Source: Chryseobacterium sp. BGARF1 (GTDB lineage Bacteria; Bacteroidota; Bacteroidia; Flavobacteriales; Weeksellaceae). From it: a DNA stretch of 58,481 nucleotides. The stretch is from the NCBI RefSeq assembly GCF_001677955.1, contig NZ_LELA01000056.1, positions 1 through 58,481 on the forward strand. The letters are read 5' to 3'. The position numbers and the translations under genes were made by a program. The notes below the pieces were generated by a model. That model made no database searches. It was not told the DNA's origin and saw only the letters and a program-made list of their open reading frames with translations. How positions within the stretch are numbered: the first letter of the stretch is position 1; each line of letters opens with the position of its first letter. Below, one piece after another: positions 32,702-40,836 of the stretch.

Positions 32702-33486
32702 TATTTTTTCTGAATTTTAAATATTAATCGGCTTCCTTTATTTATGATGCTTTTCCATTTGAACTGGGCATCCATCGATTGCATTCTGGATTCTATATTT
32801 TTGATACCCATTCCTTTTTTAACTTTTTCATAATCAAAACCTTGCCCATTATCAAAGATAACAATTCCCATAAAATCTTTAAAATCTTTAATGAGAATTT
32901 CAATTTTATCTGCGCTTGAGTGTTTAATCACATTTGTTGTAAATTCCTGTATTATTCGGTAGATCTGAACTTCTACAAACACATCTTTTTTATCATATTC
33001 TGAAGAAACATAGAGCGAAATATTAATTCTCGCCGATAAATTGGTAATTAATTCTTCGATATATAAGATCAAGCCCAATCTTTCCAGGTTTACAGGATAA
33101 AGAGAATGCGAAATGTTTCTCGTGCTATCAATTAACTCCGAAATTTGGCTTGAAATAACTTCTGAAGTAGAGTTATCCTCAATATCAAGATTATTCAGCC
33201 ATAAAGAAAGAATATTTAATCTGTTACCAATATCATCATGAACGGAAACCGCAATTCTTTTACGTTCTTCTTCCTGAACTTTGGTATTTTCTAAAACCAA
33301 TTGTTTCTGATGCTGAATTTCTGCCAAACTCTGCGCTTCTTTTTCTTTTATAATACGGTCTACAAAAGTTTTGTACGCCACCAATATAAAAAATACGATA
33401 ATTGCAAGCGTTACAATTATCAGAATAAGCAGATTGATATTTAAGGTAACTTCTTTAATTTTAAAAAGGTATATAAGATTGAACAA
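32701..33486 (-). CDS. HPK7-type sensor histidine kinase (HisKA_3)
   Basis: A 261-residue kinase of the NarX/DesK class: one membrane segment (about 17-39), a short coiled coil, HisKA_3 motif ERKRIAVSVHDDIGNRL with His83 as phosphoacceptor, N-box EFTTNVIKHSS (Asn185), G1 DNGQGFD (212-218) and G2 GMGIKN (225-230). It has almost no extracytoplasmic part, so sensing must use the membrane or the neighbouring membrane protein. The ORF start overlaps the end of the upstream multi-pass gene by 46 bp, and its end overlaps the response-regulator start by 1 bp; translation is probably coupled. Confidence 0.92.
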   Translation of the reverse strand: MFNLIYLFKIKEVTLNINLLILIIVTLAIIVFFILVAYKTFVDRIIKEKEAQSLAEIQHQKQLVLENTKVQEEERKRIAVSVHDDIGNRLNILSLWLNNLDIEDNSTSEVISSQISELIDSTRNISHSLYPVNLERLGLILYIEELITNLSARINISLYVSSEYDKKDVFVEVQIYRIIQEFTTNVIKHSSADKIEILIKDFKDFMGIVIFDNGQGFDYEKVKKGMGIKNIESRMQSMDAQFKWKSIINKGSRLIFKIQKK

Positions 33487-34070
33487 TAAAGAAAAGTTGA
33501 CAAAACATTATTGACTCCCATTATTAAGTAAACACTTTCTGTAGACAGATTAACGAATTGTGATAACACTACAAAAATAAGCACAGAAACTGAATAATAA
33601 AAGAAAATACTAGCATCTACCAAAATAAATCGATCGATGTTTTTTCCGCTTTTAATTTGCTGAATAAGAAATACTGCAACAAGGCATATGATCATCAGAT
33701 TAGAAATTATTTTTGCCAGATCATAATTAAAACTGATCTTTAAGCCATAGATGACAAATAAAAATCCCATCGACAAAAGCGCCGAAAAAATTAAAAAAAG
33801 TTTATTTATACTTAATTTTCTTATAAAGACCCCTGTTAAAAGTAAAAACTCACCTGCAATAAAGAAATGGTATAAAAAAGAGGTATCCTCTAACTCTAAT
33901 AAGTAAGGCAATATAAAACTGCAAAATTCAATTAAAAAAAGAAAAACAATATAATAGGTATATTGCTTTTCTGTTTTATTAAGAATGATATATTTCCAAA
34001 ATATTAGGAAAATTAGGGCTGAAAGCAGCCCATAATTTATAAATAAAAATGTTTTGTAAAATTCTACCAT
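33441..34070 (-). CDS. Multi-pass membrane protein upstream of the histidine kinase
   Basis: A 209-residue protein with about seven membrane segments (the first about 8-27, then 37-57, 65-83, 91-111, 120-137, 151-168 and 178-200 approximately). No known domain is recognised. It has very few charged residues, resembling 7TM sensor modules in which the kinase receives its signal. Its end overlaps the kinase gene by 46 bp, which strongly suggests a functional sensor-kinase pair. It is 13 bp after the stop codon of the 246-residue unknown gene. Confidence 0.75.
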   Translation of the reverse strand: MVEFYKTFLFINYGLLSALIFLIFWKYIILNKTEKQYTYYIVFLFLIEFCSFILPYLLELEDTSFLYHFFIAGEFLLLTGVFIRKLSINKLFLIFSALLSMGFLFVIYGLKISFNYDLAKIISNLMIICLVAVFLIQQIKSGKNIDRFILVDASIFFYYSVSVLIFVVLSQFVNLSTESVYLIMGVNNVLSTFLYCSILYTFLKLKKLP

Positions 34071-34082
34071 TTTTAGTAATTA

Positions 34083-34823
34083 TTACTCTTCCCCAAAATC
34101 TGGTATTTTACAGATCGGTGGACACGGCTTTGCATAGTCATATGTATTTGAAATAGTCTGCGCACTTCCGTTCCCTAAATAGTTATGAAAAGAAATAAAG
34201 ATTAATGCAGGTAATTGTTTTTGATAAATTTCTGAAAATTTCAATCCAAAAGAACAAACAAAACTAAGCCCTTCATCTGCGTGACAAATTTTATCCGAAG
34301 GTACATAAAACTTATTAAAAATATTTCTACCCTTATCTTCTTTGTACTGCGCATAAAACCAGTCTTCCCCGTTACTCTGCCATGACTCGATAGAATCTAC
34401 CGCTTTATCCTGCTCCATTACAGGTTGGCTTGTAATTGGAAAAAACATATCAGCATCATTATCAATTTTACGCATATCTTTTGACAGCAATGCATTTTTA
34501 ACAATTGTGTATGTTTGAATTTCAGTTAATTTTAAATCACGATCTAAAGCTTCAAAAGAAGAATAAGGAACTTCACCAACCTCAACTTTAGTCCCTTTTT
34601 CGTCTAATGGGCATAAAATTATTGACAATTCATCTTTAATAATTCCTATTTCTACACAAAACTCTTTATTAGAATTATTTTTCTTAAGCCATTGCACTTG
34701 CTCAGGTGATAAATTGAATACGTAATTGGGAGGAAAAAGCTCTGCAACTCGTTTAATGTCTTGCTTTGCCATAATCCAGCCTTCTACGGCCATGGAATAT
34801 TCCTCTCTGTTTAAATTGTTCAT
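34083..34823 (-). CDS. Unknown cytoplasmic protein, first gene of the two-component operon
   Basis: A 246-residue soluble protein without signal peptide or membrane segments and without any domain I recognise. It starts MNNLNREEYSMAVEGWIMAKQDIKRVAELF, contains KGTKVEVGEVPYSS and WQSNGEDWFYAQYKED, and ends with a Pro/Cys cluster PCPPICKIPDFGEE. Four Cys occur near the C-terminus (two in PCPPICK, one each in KICHADE and FVCSF), compatible with a metal site or disulfide. It is 13 bp upstream of the membrane protein gene and probably in the same operon, so it may modulate or be controlled by that signalling system. Confidence 0.7.
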   Translation of the reverse strand: MNNLNREEYSMAVEGWIMAKQDIKRVAELFPPNYVFNLSPEQVQWLKKNNSNKEFCVEIGIIKDELSIILCPLDEKGTKVEVGEVPYSSFEALDRDLKLTEIQTYTIVKNALLSKDMRKIDNDADMFFPITSQPVMEQDKAVDSIESWQSNGEDWFYAQYKEDKGRNIFNKFYVPSDKICHADEGLSFVCSFGLKFSEIYQKQLPALIFISFHNYLGNGSAQTISNTYDYAKPCPPICKIPDFGEE

Positions 34824-34904
34824 AAAAATGGTTTTTAATTCGGTGCATAAAATTATCGATTATCCCTAAACTACACAAACATCCCATGAATAAATAATAA
34901 TTAT

Positions 34905-35522
34905 TTAATAATTTCTCACGGTCACATGAAAACAGCTCTGCTGCCTTTCTTTAATATAATAAATTTGCCCTGCATCGGCATAATATTTCAACACCTTTTC
35001 TAAAGCAGCCTCCATTTTTGGATTACTTTTCAAGACCCCATTGAATCTCACATAAGAAATATCGAATGAATTGCCATAATTATGCGAACTAACTCCTAAA
35101 CTCGCATTAGAATTCACCCTTCTCAATCTGCATTGGTCTTCAAGTGTCCTGGTAATCGATGAAACGGTAAAAGTATGACCTTTGGTTTCTTTACTAAACC
35201 TCGCTCCCATTTTTTCTAAAGTTGATTTCCCTTTAGAAACCATCCAGGCTCTGCTGTAATCTAATTTTTGAACCTTATAGCCTTTTCCTGATTTTTTGAT
35301 GGAATGAAATTTTCCGCTGTTGATATATTTCTGAACGGTACTTGTCGTTTTCAGAAGTTTTACATTAAAACTTTTAGAAGCATCTAAATGCGACTTATAA
35401 AGCGGAGTTGGCTCAACCTTTAAAACCTCTGCAAGGTCATAACAAGGCAGTATTTTTTTAGATTGCTGTCCGTAAAAAATATGATGAAAAAACAAAGGGA
35501 TTATAAAAAGATACTTCCTCAT
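34905..35522 (-). CDS. DUF5715 family protein, M15-like peptidase fold (exported)
   Basis: A 205-residue exported protein with signal peptide 1-18. The C-terminal 100 residues carry an M15/VanY-type D-Ala-D-Ala carboxypeptidase motif set: SSITRTLEDQ (121-130), SSHNYGNSFDIS (145-156) with His147 and Asp154 as expected metal ligands, and CFHVTVRNY with His199 as the third ligand. This is the metal triad HxxxxxxD...H of M15 enzymes, suggesting peptidoglycan hydrolysis. The DUF5715 name is from memory and unverified. It has its own -7 box at 35572-35579. Confidence 0.83.
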   Translation of the reverse strand: MRKYLFIIPLFFHHIFYGQQSKKILPCYDLAEVLKVEPTPLYKSHLDASKSFNVKLLKTTSTVQKYINSGKFHSIKKSGKGYKVQKLDYSRAWMVSKGKSTLEKMGARFSKETKGHTFTVSSITRTLEDQCRLRRVNSNASLGVSSHNYGNSFDISYVRFNGVLKSNPKMEAALEKVLKYYADAGQIYYIKERQQSCFHVTVRNY

Positions 35523-35571
35523 TAAATACCATTTAAAATGTAAAACGAATAAATATTAACTTTCTTACTTT

Positions 35572-35579
35572 CAAAGATA
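35572..35579 (-). promoter_or_regulatory. -7 box of the DUF5715 gene
   Basis: Minus-strand TATCTTTG, 49 nt upstream of the ATG. Confidence 0.4.
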
Positions 35580-35759
35580 TCAATTTAAAGCAAAGACATA
35601 ATATTTTACAATTAAAAATATAAACTTAAAAAAAGTTAATTAACATAAATATTATCAAAAATAAAACCACAAATACATTAAATTAAATAATTAAAATAAA
35701 AAATCATTGAATTATTAATTTTTGTAAATTAGCTTTCTAATTAAAAAATACAATAAGAG

Positions 35760-36476
35760 ATGATTTCAAAAACCTCAAAATTCGTAGCCGAAATGTTCGG
35801 CACTATGGTCTTAGTTTTAATGGGTTGCGGAAGCGCTGTAATTGCAGGCGCAGACGGAACTACAGGAGTAGGACTTCTAGGAATTTCTTTCGCATTTGGC
35901 CTTAGTGTTGTTGCCATGGCTTATGCAATTGGCCACATTTCGGGTTGCCATATTAACCCTGCCATTTCTATTGCGATGGTTGCAGCGGGAAGAATGAAAA
36001 TGGATGAAGCCGTTCGCTACGTTATTGCCCAGATTATCGGAGCCATTATCGGAGCCGGAATTCTTTATTTAATTTTCACCAATCACCCCGGTGCAGAAAT
36101 GAAACCTTGGGCTTTAGGATCTAACGGTTGGGGAACCGGATATCTTGATCAGTACAACACAGTTGCAGCTTTTGTTGCTGAATTTGTTTTCACTTTTATC
36201 TTTTTGATGGTGATCCTAGGATCAACTTCAACGAAAAACATTAACGGAGGATTTGCAGGTTTAGCCATTGGTTTCTCTTTGGTTTTAATTCATATTGTTG
36301 GAATTAAAATAACCGGAGTTTCTGTAAACCCTGCAAGAAGTATTGGTCCCGCAATTTTTGCAGGCGGCGAAGCACTTTCTCAATTATGGCTATTTATTTT
36401 AGCTCCAGTTTTAGGTGGGGTTTTTGCAGCGTTCACTTACAATTTATTAATTGAAAAACCTGAATCAGCAAAATAG
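35760..36476 (+). CDS. aqpZ: Aquaporin (AqpZ-type water channel)
   Basis: A 238-residue MIP-family channel with six membrane segments and both half-helix motifs: HINPAIS (Asn66, Pro67, Ala68) and SVNPARS (Asn190, Pro191, Ala192, Arg193). The conserved Arg193 and His179 in LIHIVG fit a water-selective aquaporin rather than a glycerol facilitator, which has a wider filter and an Asp after the second NPA. It is a single gene; a bidirectional terminator follows it. No osmosensor is nearby. Confidence 0.92.
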   Translation: MISKTSKFVAEMFGTMVLVLMGCGSAVIAGADGTTGVGLLGISFAFGLSVVAMAYAIGHISGCHINPAISIAMVAAGRMKMDEAVRYVIAQIIGAIIGAGILYLIFTNHPGAEMKPWALGSNGWGTGYLDQYNTVAAFVAEFVFTFIFLMVILGSTSTKNINGGFAGLAIGFSLVLIHIVGIKITGVSVNPARSIGPAIFAGGEALSQLWLFILAPVLGGVFAAFTYNLLIEKPESAK

Positions 36477-36499
36477 TAAAAATACATTTTCATATAAAT

Positions 36500-36525
36500 A
36501 AATCCTGTCTTTTTAGGCAGGATTT
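36500..36525. terminator. Bidirectional terminator after aqpZ
   Basis: AAATCCTGTC pairs with GGCAGGATTT (one wobble pair) with a 6-nt loop, between aqpZ and the convergent MmcB-like gene. Confidence 0.8.
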
Positions 36526-36526
36526 T

Positions 36527-37072
36527 CTATTTTGTCTTCTTAATTTCAAAAGGATTTTTTAAGATGAGTTCTTCGTGTTTTCCTTTCACCTCCATTTTTT
36601 TGGATAATAAATTGAGTGCCATTTTTCTTATGAAAACATCTTTATCTGTAAGCTTCCAATAAGAATCTTCATGAACGTTCTTAGGCTTTCGGATGAAATA
36701 AAATTCAGTTTCCCAGGAGTCTACATTGTGATAAAACTCAATGATTCCACAATGTTCAGGAATTACAGAATGTTCAATCATTCCCATAGGCAATAAAAAA
36801 CTGAAAGAATTGCAGATATAATCTCCACTGCAAATTTTATCATGTTTTAGAAATTTTTCTCCAGTGGATGTATTAATGTAAGATTTTTTAAAATCACTTT
36901 TAAAATCACTTTTAGAGAATTTAATTTCTATTTCGTGACTAAAACCTTCAGAATTAATTATCAAAATATCAGCTTCCCAATCTGCCTGAAAATGATTGAT
37001 CAGCACAATTTCTTTCTCAAAATCACAATGAGAATGAATGTATGCATGAACAAGCTCTTCTATCTTTAACAT
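36527..37072 (-). CDS. MmcB-like PD-(D/E)XK nuclease-fold protein
   Basis: A 181-residue cytoplasmic protein. Residues 31-51 read DWEADILIINSEGFSHEIEIK, giving Asp35...Glu49-Ile-Lys51, the PD-(D/E)XK catalytic pattern. The downstream CSGDYICNSFSFLLPMGMI and PEHCGIIEFY resemble the MmcB (DUF1052-type) repair-protein family, in which a similar Asp...ExK is followed by a Tyr-rich strand. I infer a role in DNA repair or nucleic-acid processing, but no SOS gene is adjacent. It lies 66 bp from the LuxE-like gene on the same strand. Confidence 0.65.
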   Translation of the reverse strand: MLKIEELVHAYIHSHCDFEKEIVLINHFQADWEADILIINSEGFSHEIEIKFSKSDFKSDFKKSYINTSTGEKFLKHDKICSGDYICNSFSFLLPMGMIEHSVIPEHCGIIEFYHNVDSWETEFYFIRKPKNVHEDSYWKLTDKDVFIRKMALNLLSKKMEVKGKHEELILKNPFEIKKTK

Positions 37073-37099
37073 TAATTATTTTTAAGAAACAATTATTAA

Positions 37100-37136
37100 A
37101 CTCTAAAACTCTCCTACTCTAAAACCCTCAAACACA
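37100..37136. repeat. Heptad tract, complementary phase
   Basis: Plus strand reads AACTCTAAAACTCTCCTACTCTAAAACCC; read on the minus strand it divides into 7-bp units of the GTTTGAG/GGTTTTA/GAGTAGG type. It lies between the LuxE-like and MmcB-like genes. Confidence 0.5.
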
Positions 37137-37138
37137 AA

Positions 37139-38164
37139 TTAACTCACCAGCAAACTGCATCCACGAATATCAGAATGGTCAATTCTTCCCAAAACCTGAA
37201 ATTTATCCCCCACAATCTTTCCTAAATCCTGAGTAGCAATAAATGAGCAAGAATGAATATTTGCCAAATCAATGATATTAATAGCCCCAGTTTTCTCTTC
37301 TTTTTCATAGCTAAATGGATCTTCTACATTTCTTATTAAGATTCGCATCCAGCTTGGGCATTGATATTCGTTTTGCCCTAAAGAATAAGCCTGCGAAAGA
37401 AGCTCGGTCATAGAATATTCGGAGTAAATTTTATCAGTTTTAAAACCTTCCTGCAAAATCTTCAGCAATTCATCTTTGGTCATTTCTTCTTTTCTGCCCT
37501 TCATTCCACCTGTTTCAATCACAATCAAATTGTTAGAAAATTGGAGAATTTGAGAGTTTAAATTACAGAAATCAAGGAAATCTAAAAGCGCAAAAGAAAC
37601 TCCGAAAAGAATGACTTTTTTATCTTTTAACTCATTTAAAAGTTTAAATAAATCTTCATGATTGTAAAGAAAATATCCATTTTCAGGCTTATCGGATCTT
37701 TTCATTAAATGATCCACCATGTAAATTAAAGAGGAGTTTTGTTTTTCAAGATAGCTTGGCAGCAATCCCAAGAAAATAAAATCTTCCGGCTTTCCGATGA
37801 ATTGCTCGAAACTTTTATAGATGCTTTCCTGATAAATATTTTCATCGGCAATAAAATGCTTAGACAAATTCATCCGCGTTGTTCCCGAACTCTGAAAATA
37901 TAATTCTGTAGAAACATTTTTGTCTAAAATCTGATGATTTTTAAACATTTCAATCGGCAAAAACGGAATTTTATCTAAACTTTCAATTTCTTCAGAATTG
38001 ATCTTCAGATAATCAACAAACTTCCTATACACTTCTATGTTGTCATATTGATAACGAAATGTCTTAAGTGACGCAGCCAAAAAGTCATCTTCTGTCTTTA
38101 TGTCGAATATATTTTCCAATGATATAAATATTTTAAAACCTGTTATTAGCTCAAAACGAAGCAT
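37139..38164 (-). CDS. LuxE/PaaK-like acyl-protein synthetase family acyltransferase
   Basis: A 341-residue ANL-superfamily enzyme. Visible features are LYFQSSGTTRMNLSKHFI (a phosphate-loop-like segment near residues 90-107), KVILFGVSFALL (near 180), ETGGMKGRKEEMTKDELL and YSEYSMTELLSQAY, plus the C-terminal RIDHSDIRGCSLLVS. The LuxE family transfers or activates fatty acids for the LuxCDE reductase; there is no luxC, luxD or luxAB nearby. Flavobacteria commonly keep an orphan member of unknown substrate. The first 15-20 residues have no clear family start, so the true start may be inside. Confidence 0.8.
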   Translation of the reverse strand: MLRFELITGFKIFISLENIFDIKTEDDFLAASLKTFRYQYDNIEVYRKFVDYLKINSEEIESLDKIPFLPIEMFKNHQILDKNVSTELYFQSSGTTRMNLSKHFIADENIYQESIYKSFEQFIGKPEDFIFLGLLPSYLEKQNSSLIYMVDHLMKRSDKPENGYFLYNHEDLFKLLNELKDKKVILFGVSFALLDFLDFCNLNSQILQFSNNLIVIETGGMKGRKEEMTKDELLKILQEGFKTDKIYSEYSMTELLSQAYSLGQNEYQCPSWMRILIRNVEDPFSYEKEEKTGAINIIDLANIHSCSFIATQDLGKIVGDKFQVLGRIDHSDIRGCSLLVS

Positions 38165-38288
38165 TTATTACAACAAGTATAACTTTTAATTATTTTTTAA
38201 TCTTAAAATTAAAAATTTGGTCAAGTTTTTGTAACTTCATCCTCGGAATATGGATTAGTAATAAAGATTGTAAGATCTTTTTACAAGG

Positions 38289-38310
38289 ATTACCTCATTT
38301 ATGGGGTAAT
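38289..38310 (-). terminator. Terminator of lpxH
   Basis: ATTACCTC pairs with GGGGTAAT (one G-U) and T runs follow on both strands. Confidence 0.65.
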
Positions 38311-38315
38311 TTTTT

Positions 38316-39092
38316 TTATTCCAAATTCTCAAAAGTTTTCAACTGAAAATCGTGCTCGAAAACTCCATAGGTGAAATAAGAGATCCAGTCTCCCAGATTG
38401 ATATATTTTGAATTTTCACCTAAATCTAAAACCATTGGCAAATGTCGGTGCCCATAAATAAAGTAATCTATGTTCTCTGTTTCAAGCTTCTTTTTAGAAT
38501 AGATAATCAAAAACTCCTTGTCTTCTCCCAAAAATGCCTTGTCTTCTTCTCCTGAGATCATTTTATTTTTCTGAGACATATACAACGCAATTTTCATCGC
38601 AATATCAGGATGTAACCATTTGAAAAACCATTGAGCAATAGGATTTGTAAAGACTTTTTTCATTCTTTTATATCCTTTATCACCGGGTCCTAAACCGTCT
38701 CCATGCGCTAAAAGAAACTGCTTTCCAGCAATTTCAAAATATTGCTTTTTGTAAAAAACGGTACAGCCAATCTCTTCTTCGAGATAATCTTTCATCCACA
38801 AATCGTGGTTTCCTACAAAAAAATAAACCTGAACTCCATGATCTTTCAATTCTGCAATTTTTCCGAGAACACGTACATATCCTTTTGGGATTACGTGATT
38901 CCATTCATGCCAAAAATCAAACAAATCACCCATCAAAAATAAAACCTGAGCATCTTCTTTAATCTCATTCATCCATCGGATAAATTTTTCTTCACGCACC
39001 TTGCTTTCTTTCGGATTTGGAGCGCCGAAATGCTGATCTGAAGCAAAGTACACTTTTTTTCCCTGCTCTAAATTGATGGTTGTTTTAATCAC
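38316..39092 (-). CDS. lpxH: UDP-2,3-diacylglucosamine diphosphatase
   Basis: A 258-residue calcineurin-like metallophosphatase that produces lipid X in lipid A synthesis. Dinuclear-metal motifs are complete: FASDQHFG (Asp19, His21), GDLFDFW (Asp56, Asp59), GNHDLW (94-99), LLAHGDG (His at about 130) and YGHRHLP. The family is shared by LpxH and related phosphatases, but the length and motif spacing fit the Bacteroidota LpxH. It is 31 bp from the 3' end of the queD-type gene and on the same strand, so it may share its transcript. Confidence 0.9.
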   Translation of the reverse strand: MIKTTINLEQGKKVYFASDQHFGAPNPKESKVREEKFIRWMNEIKEDAQVLFLMGDLFDFWHEWNHVIPKGYVRVLGKIAELKDHGVQVYFFVGNHDLWMKDYLEEEIGCTVFYKKQYFEIAGKQFLLAHGDGLGPGDKGYKRMKKVFTNPIAQWFFKWLHPDIAMKIALYMSQKNKMISGEEDKAFLGEDKEFLIIYSKKKLETENIDYFIYGHRHLPMVLDLGENSKYINLGDWISYFTYGVFEHDFQLKTFENLE

Positions 39093-39123
39093 CTTTTATA
39101 TTTTAAATTCAGTAAAAAAAATA

Positions 39124-39567
39124 TTAATTATCTTCTGCAAACCATTCTCCATAAGAGTTTTCGGTTTCGTGAAGTTTAAGATAAGCTAAAGAAATCCCTT
39201 CCGGAAGTTTTGATTTTACTTTTGCAGCAATGGCGTACAACATATTTTCGCAAGTCGGCTGAAAAGTACAGTAAATCACTTTATGACCCTGATTTTCTAA
39301 ACCTTCACCCAATTCTCTATGCGGCGAAACTCCATTAATTAAAACTGCATGATCCCAAACATCAACAATTTCAGACTTTACAATATCTTTAATATCGCCA
39401 AAATCTACCACCATTCCGTTTTTAGGATTCTCAAGATCATTGACAGGTTTTCCTTTTACCGTAACGAAAAGCTTATAAGAATGCCCATGCATATTTTTAC
39501 ATTTTCCGTCATAATTGTACAAAACATGAGCAGTTTCGAATGTGAAAATTTTTGTAATACGTATCAT
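39124..39567 (-). CDS. queD: 6-carboxytetrahydropterin synthase (QueD/PTPS family)
   Basis: A 147-residue pterin enzyme. Zinc ligands His14 (ETAHVLY), His27 and His29 (CKNMHGHS) are in place, with Cys23 as catalytic nucleophile and Glu near the C-terminus (LHETENS). In bacteria this enzyme makes 6-carboxy-5,6,7,8-tetrahydropterin for queuosine; the PTPS activity of eukaryotes is the alternative. The ATG at 39567 is used rather than 39606, which is upstream of the -7 box. No queC, queE or queF is in the window. Confidence 0.92.
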   Translation of the reverse strand: MIRITKIFTFETAHVLYNYDGKCKNMHGHSYKLFVTVKGKPVNDLENPKNGMVVDFGDIKDIVKSEIVDVWDHAVLINGVSPHRELGEGLENQGHKVIYCTFQPTCENMLYAIAAKVKSKLPEGISLAYLKLHETENSYGEWFAEDN

Positions 39568-39571
39568 AATG

Positions 39572-39579
39572 CAAAGATA
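39572..39579 (-). promoter_or_regulatory. -7 box of queD next to its start codon
   Basis: Minus-strand TATCTTTG ends 4 nt before the ATG at 39567; supports the shorter start and a leaderless transcript. Confidence 0.5.
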
Positions 39580-39633
39580 GGGAAATTCGATATGTAAAAG
39601 AATCACCTTACCCTGACTTTAATTTTGATCTAA

Positions 39634-40302
39634 TTAAAATATCGTCGCTATAAATACAATCAGCACAATTGGCACAACAATGAATGCAATTGGTAAAAGA
39701 AGATTGGCAATGGCTTTTCCTATCGAAATTTTTTGCACCTCCGAAAGCCCGATCACCATGAGAACAAGTGATGCAAATGACAAAAGCATTTCCATTGTAA
39801 ATGAAATCCAAAAAACAATACTTCCTTCAATACTAGACTCAAGATAATCAGTGTTACTCCTAAAATAATCATTTCCAAACACTGCAATTTGTAAAAACAA
39901 AAATACCAATCCTAGAATAGAAGGGATCATTGCATAAGCCATCATTCTGTAAATAGATGAAGTATTTCCTACGCCGTTTAGCCATTTTCCTGTCCAGCTT
40001 AATAGTGCCGAATAAATGTAATAAGAGATCCAGCCCAACATACCCCCTCCAACAATACAACTAAAAACAATTGCAAATAGAGAAGAATTATCACCCATAT
40101 CTTTTGCAGAGGCACGATCAAAAGCCCTTACAATACCCGCAAAGATAAGCAGAAGGTACAAGTATTTCTCGTATTGTGTGTCATTGATGAATTTGAAAAC
40201 CCGCTTTGGTTCAGTCCAAATTTTAGTAAAAATATCCTGATCAGAAAGCGCATCGTATTTTTCAAATTCCTCAAATTGATCTTCTGTGTATTTTGTTTCC
40301 AT
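39634..40302 (-). CDS. YIP1-family membrane protein
   Basis: A 222-residue protein with a charged N-terminal segment (about 1-45, FTKIWTEPKRVFKFIND) and five membrane segments, as in the Yip1/DUF1282-like family. The characteristic short motif PKRVFKFI before the first membrane helix and the conserved YSALLSW..KWL segment are present. In eukaryotes relatives act in vesicle transport; the bacterial role is unknown. It stands between queD and the thioesterase gene on the same strand, with gaps of about 40-70 bp; an operon is possible. Confidence 0.8.
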   Translation of the reverse strand: METKYTEDQFEEFEKYDALSDQDIFTKIWTEPKRVFKFINDTQYEKYLYLLLIFAGIVRAFDRASAKDMGDNSSLFAIVFSCIVGGGMLGWISYYIYSALLSWTGKWLNGVGNTSSIYRMMAYAMIPSILGLVFLFLQIAVFGNDYFRSNTDYLESSIEGSIVFWISFTMEMLLSFASLVLMVIGLSEVQKISIGKAIANLLLPIAFIVVPIVLIVFIATIF

Positions 40303-40344
40303 ATAGTTTTATAGGAGCACGAAAATAAACATATTTATTAAAAA

Positions 40345-40728
40345 TCAAATTAAGCTTAACCAATTCTCATCTAATCTTTTAATTTTCTGCGTTTCTTTAT
40401 CAATAAAAACCCAAAGCGTAAGAGAATCTACCACCAAAATATCATTGCAATAAAATTCTACTTTTCTTGGTTGCCGAATTCCTTCCGGTGATTTAGGATA
40501 TGTTTTTACTGTAATTACACCTCCTAAGTAAACCTGCTTTTTATACTGAATATGATGATCGAGAAGCATCCAGATATCATCTGGAAAACCCAATTTATTT
40601 TTTACAGAATCCCAATGTTCACCAGCTATTTCTTCTACCCATTTTACATATTGCACATTATTGACGTGATTATTTCCATCAATATATTGTTCTGTAACTT
40701 CTATTTGCTTTTCAAAAATCAAACTCAT
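40345..40728 (-). CDS. Acyl-CoA thioesterase (4-hydroxybenzoyl-CoA thioesterase-like hotdog)
   Basis: A 127-residue single hotdog-domain protein. The catalytic region YIDGNNHVNNVQYVKWVEEI (with Asn-His-Val-Asn and the conserved W) is typical of YbgC/4HBT-type thioesterases. The natural acyl-CoA is unknown. The start at 40728 is chosen over 40779 because a -7 box lies between the two and because the extra 17 residues (GRFCFYALFLSKYLKK) are unlike the family. It ends 42 bp upstream of the YIP1 gene. Confidence 0.87.
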   Translation of the reverse strand: MSLIFEKQIEVTEQYIDGNNHVNNVQYVKWVEEIAGEHWDSVKNKLGFPDDIWMLLDHHIQYKKQVYLGGVITVKTYPKSPEGIRQPRKVEFYCNDILVVDSLTLWVFIDKETQKIKRLDENWLSLI

Positions 40729-40746
40729 CTTCTTCAAATATTTACT

Positions 40747-40754
40747 CAAAAATA
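40747..40754 (-). promoter_or_regulatory. -7 box of the thioesterase gene
   Basis: Minus-strand TATTTTTG, 18 nt upstream of the ATG at 40728. Confidence 0.5.
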
Positions 40755-40766
40755 AGGCATAAAAAC

Positions 40767-40794
40767 AGAACCTTCCCAAAATTGAGAAGGTTCT
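40767..40794 (-). terminator. Terminator of the aceBA transcript
   Basis: AGAACCTTC and GAAGGTTCT arms with a 10-nt loop; lies downstream of the aceA stop codon beyond a MITE-like element. Confidence 0.7.
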
Positions 40795-40836
40795 TAACGA
40801 TTAAATTTAGTTAAAATGATCTTTTTAATATTTTTT

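Noticed and set aside
37139..38164. Bioluminescence operon suggested by the LuxE-like gene.
   Set aside because: No luxA, luxB, luxC or luxD homolog occurs in the window; similarity is at family level only.
39607..39811. Minus-strand ORF overlapping the 3' end of the YIP1 gene (His/Cys-rich translation).
   Set aside because: It reads the YIP1 coding sequence in another frame; shadow ORF.
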